From positions 1 through 15,797 of the forward strand of contig DLXL01000551.1 in the NCBI GenBank assembly GCA_003448025.1: 15,797 bases of DNA, given 5' to 3'. The stretch comes from Saprospirales bacterium (GTDB lineage: Bacteria > Bacteroidota > Bacteroidia > Chitinophagales > Saprospiraceae). How positions within the stretch are numbered: position 1 is the stretch's first letter; every line of letters starts with the position of its first letter. The notes below the pieces were generated by a model. It searched no databases and was not told where the DNA came from. It worked only from the letters and a program-made list of their open reading frames with translations. This document shows positions 15,148 through 15,797 of the stretch, in pieces. A program made the translations under genes and the position numbers.

Positions 15148-15797
15148 TTAGTACGAGTCTGGGCCTGCATATAATTCCAAAACTTTTTTCAGAATATCCA
15201 GATTTGTTCCATTCGGCAAATCAAAAAGTCGATTGATCTTTCTTTTATGATAGCGCACAGTGGGTTCAGTCCAATTAAGTCTTTCGGCCATTTCCCTATT
15301 TTTCAAATTACCATTCGATTCTATGATTAATCTCAATATTTCGAAATCTTCAATGGCTAAATCAGTAGCCTTAGGTAATTTCCTCTTAAGAACTTCTATA
15401 GTGAAAATCTCAGCAGAATCGTTCTTCCCATGAAAGCTCTGTTTTAATGAAAGAATCTCTTTCTCTAAAATGATCCGTCGCCGTTGACTTCTATTTACAA
15501 AAATTACAGCTAGACACAGAGAAAATAAAAGTATCGACACTAATGCAACAATCCAAAGTCTCTGCTTATAAATGCTCATCTCCTTTTCAGCACTTTCTGC
15601 CAAGAGTTTCTCGTTTTCGTATTTCTTTTGAACCTCCAAGAGGGCTTCATATTTCTCCCCCGAAAGTTGCTCGTAATGAAGATCACTCCATTCTTTTTGA
15701 AAGTTATAGGCTTTTTGCCATTCACTTAACTTAGAACACACTTCTGCGGCATTTTCAAGGACTTCCAAAAGCAGAATTGTATCTCTCAGACTTTCTG
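15148..15797 (-). CDS. TPR / membrane / LuxR-type HTH regulator (5' end outside window)
   Basis: The frame is open to the right edge, so the N-terminus is missing; the TTG at 15768 is not the likely start. The visible part begins with a helical TPR-like segment ('NAAEVCSKLSEWQKAYNFQK'), then a charged coiled coil ('LEVQKKYENEKLLAESAEKE'), one membrane helix ('LWIVALVSILLFSLCLAVIF'), a basic stretch 'NRSQRRR', a linker helix and a C-terminal GerE/LuxR-type HTH ('DFEILRLIIESNGNLKNREM', 'AERLNWTEPTVRYHKRKINR'). This layout, periplasmic TPRs joined through the membrane to a cytoplasmic DNA-binding domain, is known for one-component regulators in Bacteroidota. It would sense an exported or envelope signal and act on nearby genes; the secreted-protein gene downstream is the first candidate. 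Confidence 0.87.
   Translation of the reverse strand, partial: ESLRDTILLLEVLENAAEVCSKLSEWQKAYNFQKEWSDLHYEQLSGEKYEALLEVQKKYENEKLLAESAEKEMSIYKQRLWIVALVSILLFSLCLAVIFVNRSQRRRIILEKEILSLKQSFHGKNDSAEIFTIEVLKRKLPKATDLAIEDFEILRLIIESNGNLKNREMAERLNWTEPTVRYHKRKINRLFDLPNGTNLDILKKVLELYAGPDSY

Noticed and set aside
1..15797. Search for tRNA, rRNA, CRISPR repeats, transposase or integrase genes.
   Set aside because: Nothing with the right repeats, conserved bases or protein motifs was seen.

Overview
The window reads as a chromosomal segment of a member of the Bacteroidota, most like a Flavobacteriales or related lineage. The signs are a SecA of the long Bacteroidota type with a C-terminal zinc motif, a stand-alone proline dehydrogenase, a GSCFA-family protein, several beta-barrel proteins ending in Phe, signal peptides ending in 'AQ', 'GQ' or 'SQ', and promoter elements of the Bacteroidota form TAnnTTTG with an upstream TTG. 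No RNA gene, CRISPR array, transposase or integrase was found.

Left part (about 1-8130) is GC-rich (34 of 60 bases in the line starting at 2281) and looks like core genome. It holds the 3' end of an ABC permease (+), convergent to a small outer-membrane barrel gene (-), which lies downstream of secA (-). A 187-bp divergent region separates secA from a proline dehydrogenase gene (+). Then come a GSCFA-domain gene (+) and a helical protein of unknown function (+). TAnnTTTG elements in front of four of these genes support the chosen starts.

Right part (about 8150-15797) is AT-rich (24 of 60 at 9541, 17 of 60 at 11221) and every gene is on the minus strand. In transcription order from the right edge: a TPR-membrane-LuxR-type HTH regulator (cut by the window edge), a secreted two-domain protein, a secreted MORN / 12xCxxC / MORN protein whose stop overlaps the start of a two-membrane-helix protein, a Crp/Fnr-family regulator, a small outer-membrane protein, and a secreted stand-alone TonB-C-like domain. 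The genes fall into modules separated by gene-poor spacers that are richer in GC (38 of 60 at 8521), which suggests cassette-like accessory DNA next to a core block.

Two systems deserve attention. First, the overlapping pair 13715->12096 and 12099->10834 pairs an exported repeat protein with twelve CxxC motifs with an inner-membrane protein that has a proline-rich linker, a helical domain and a coiled coil; I know no characterised system with this make-up. Second, the Crp/Fnr protein has an FNR-like E-x-x-S-R recognition helix, and a 14-bp inverted repeat TTGACTAGAGTCAA with FNR-box geometry lies between it and the outer-membrane gene downstream, so regulator, operator and target may all be in this window.
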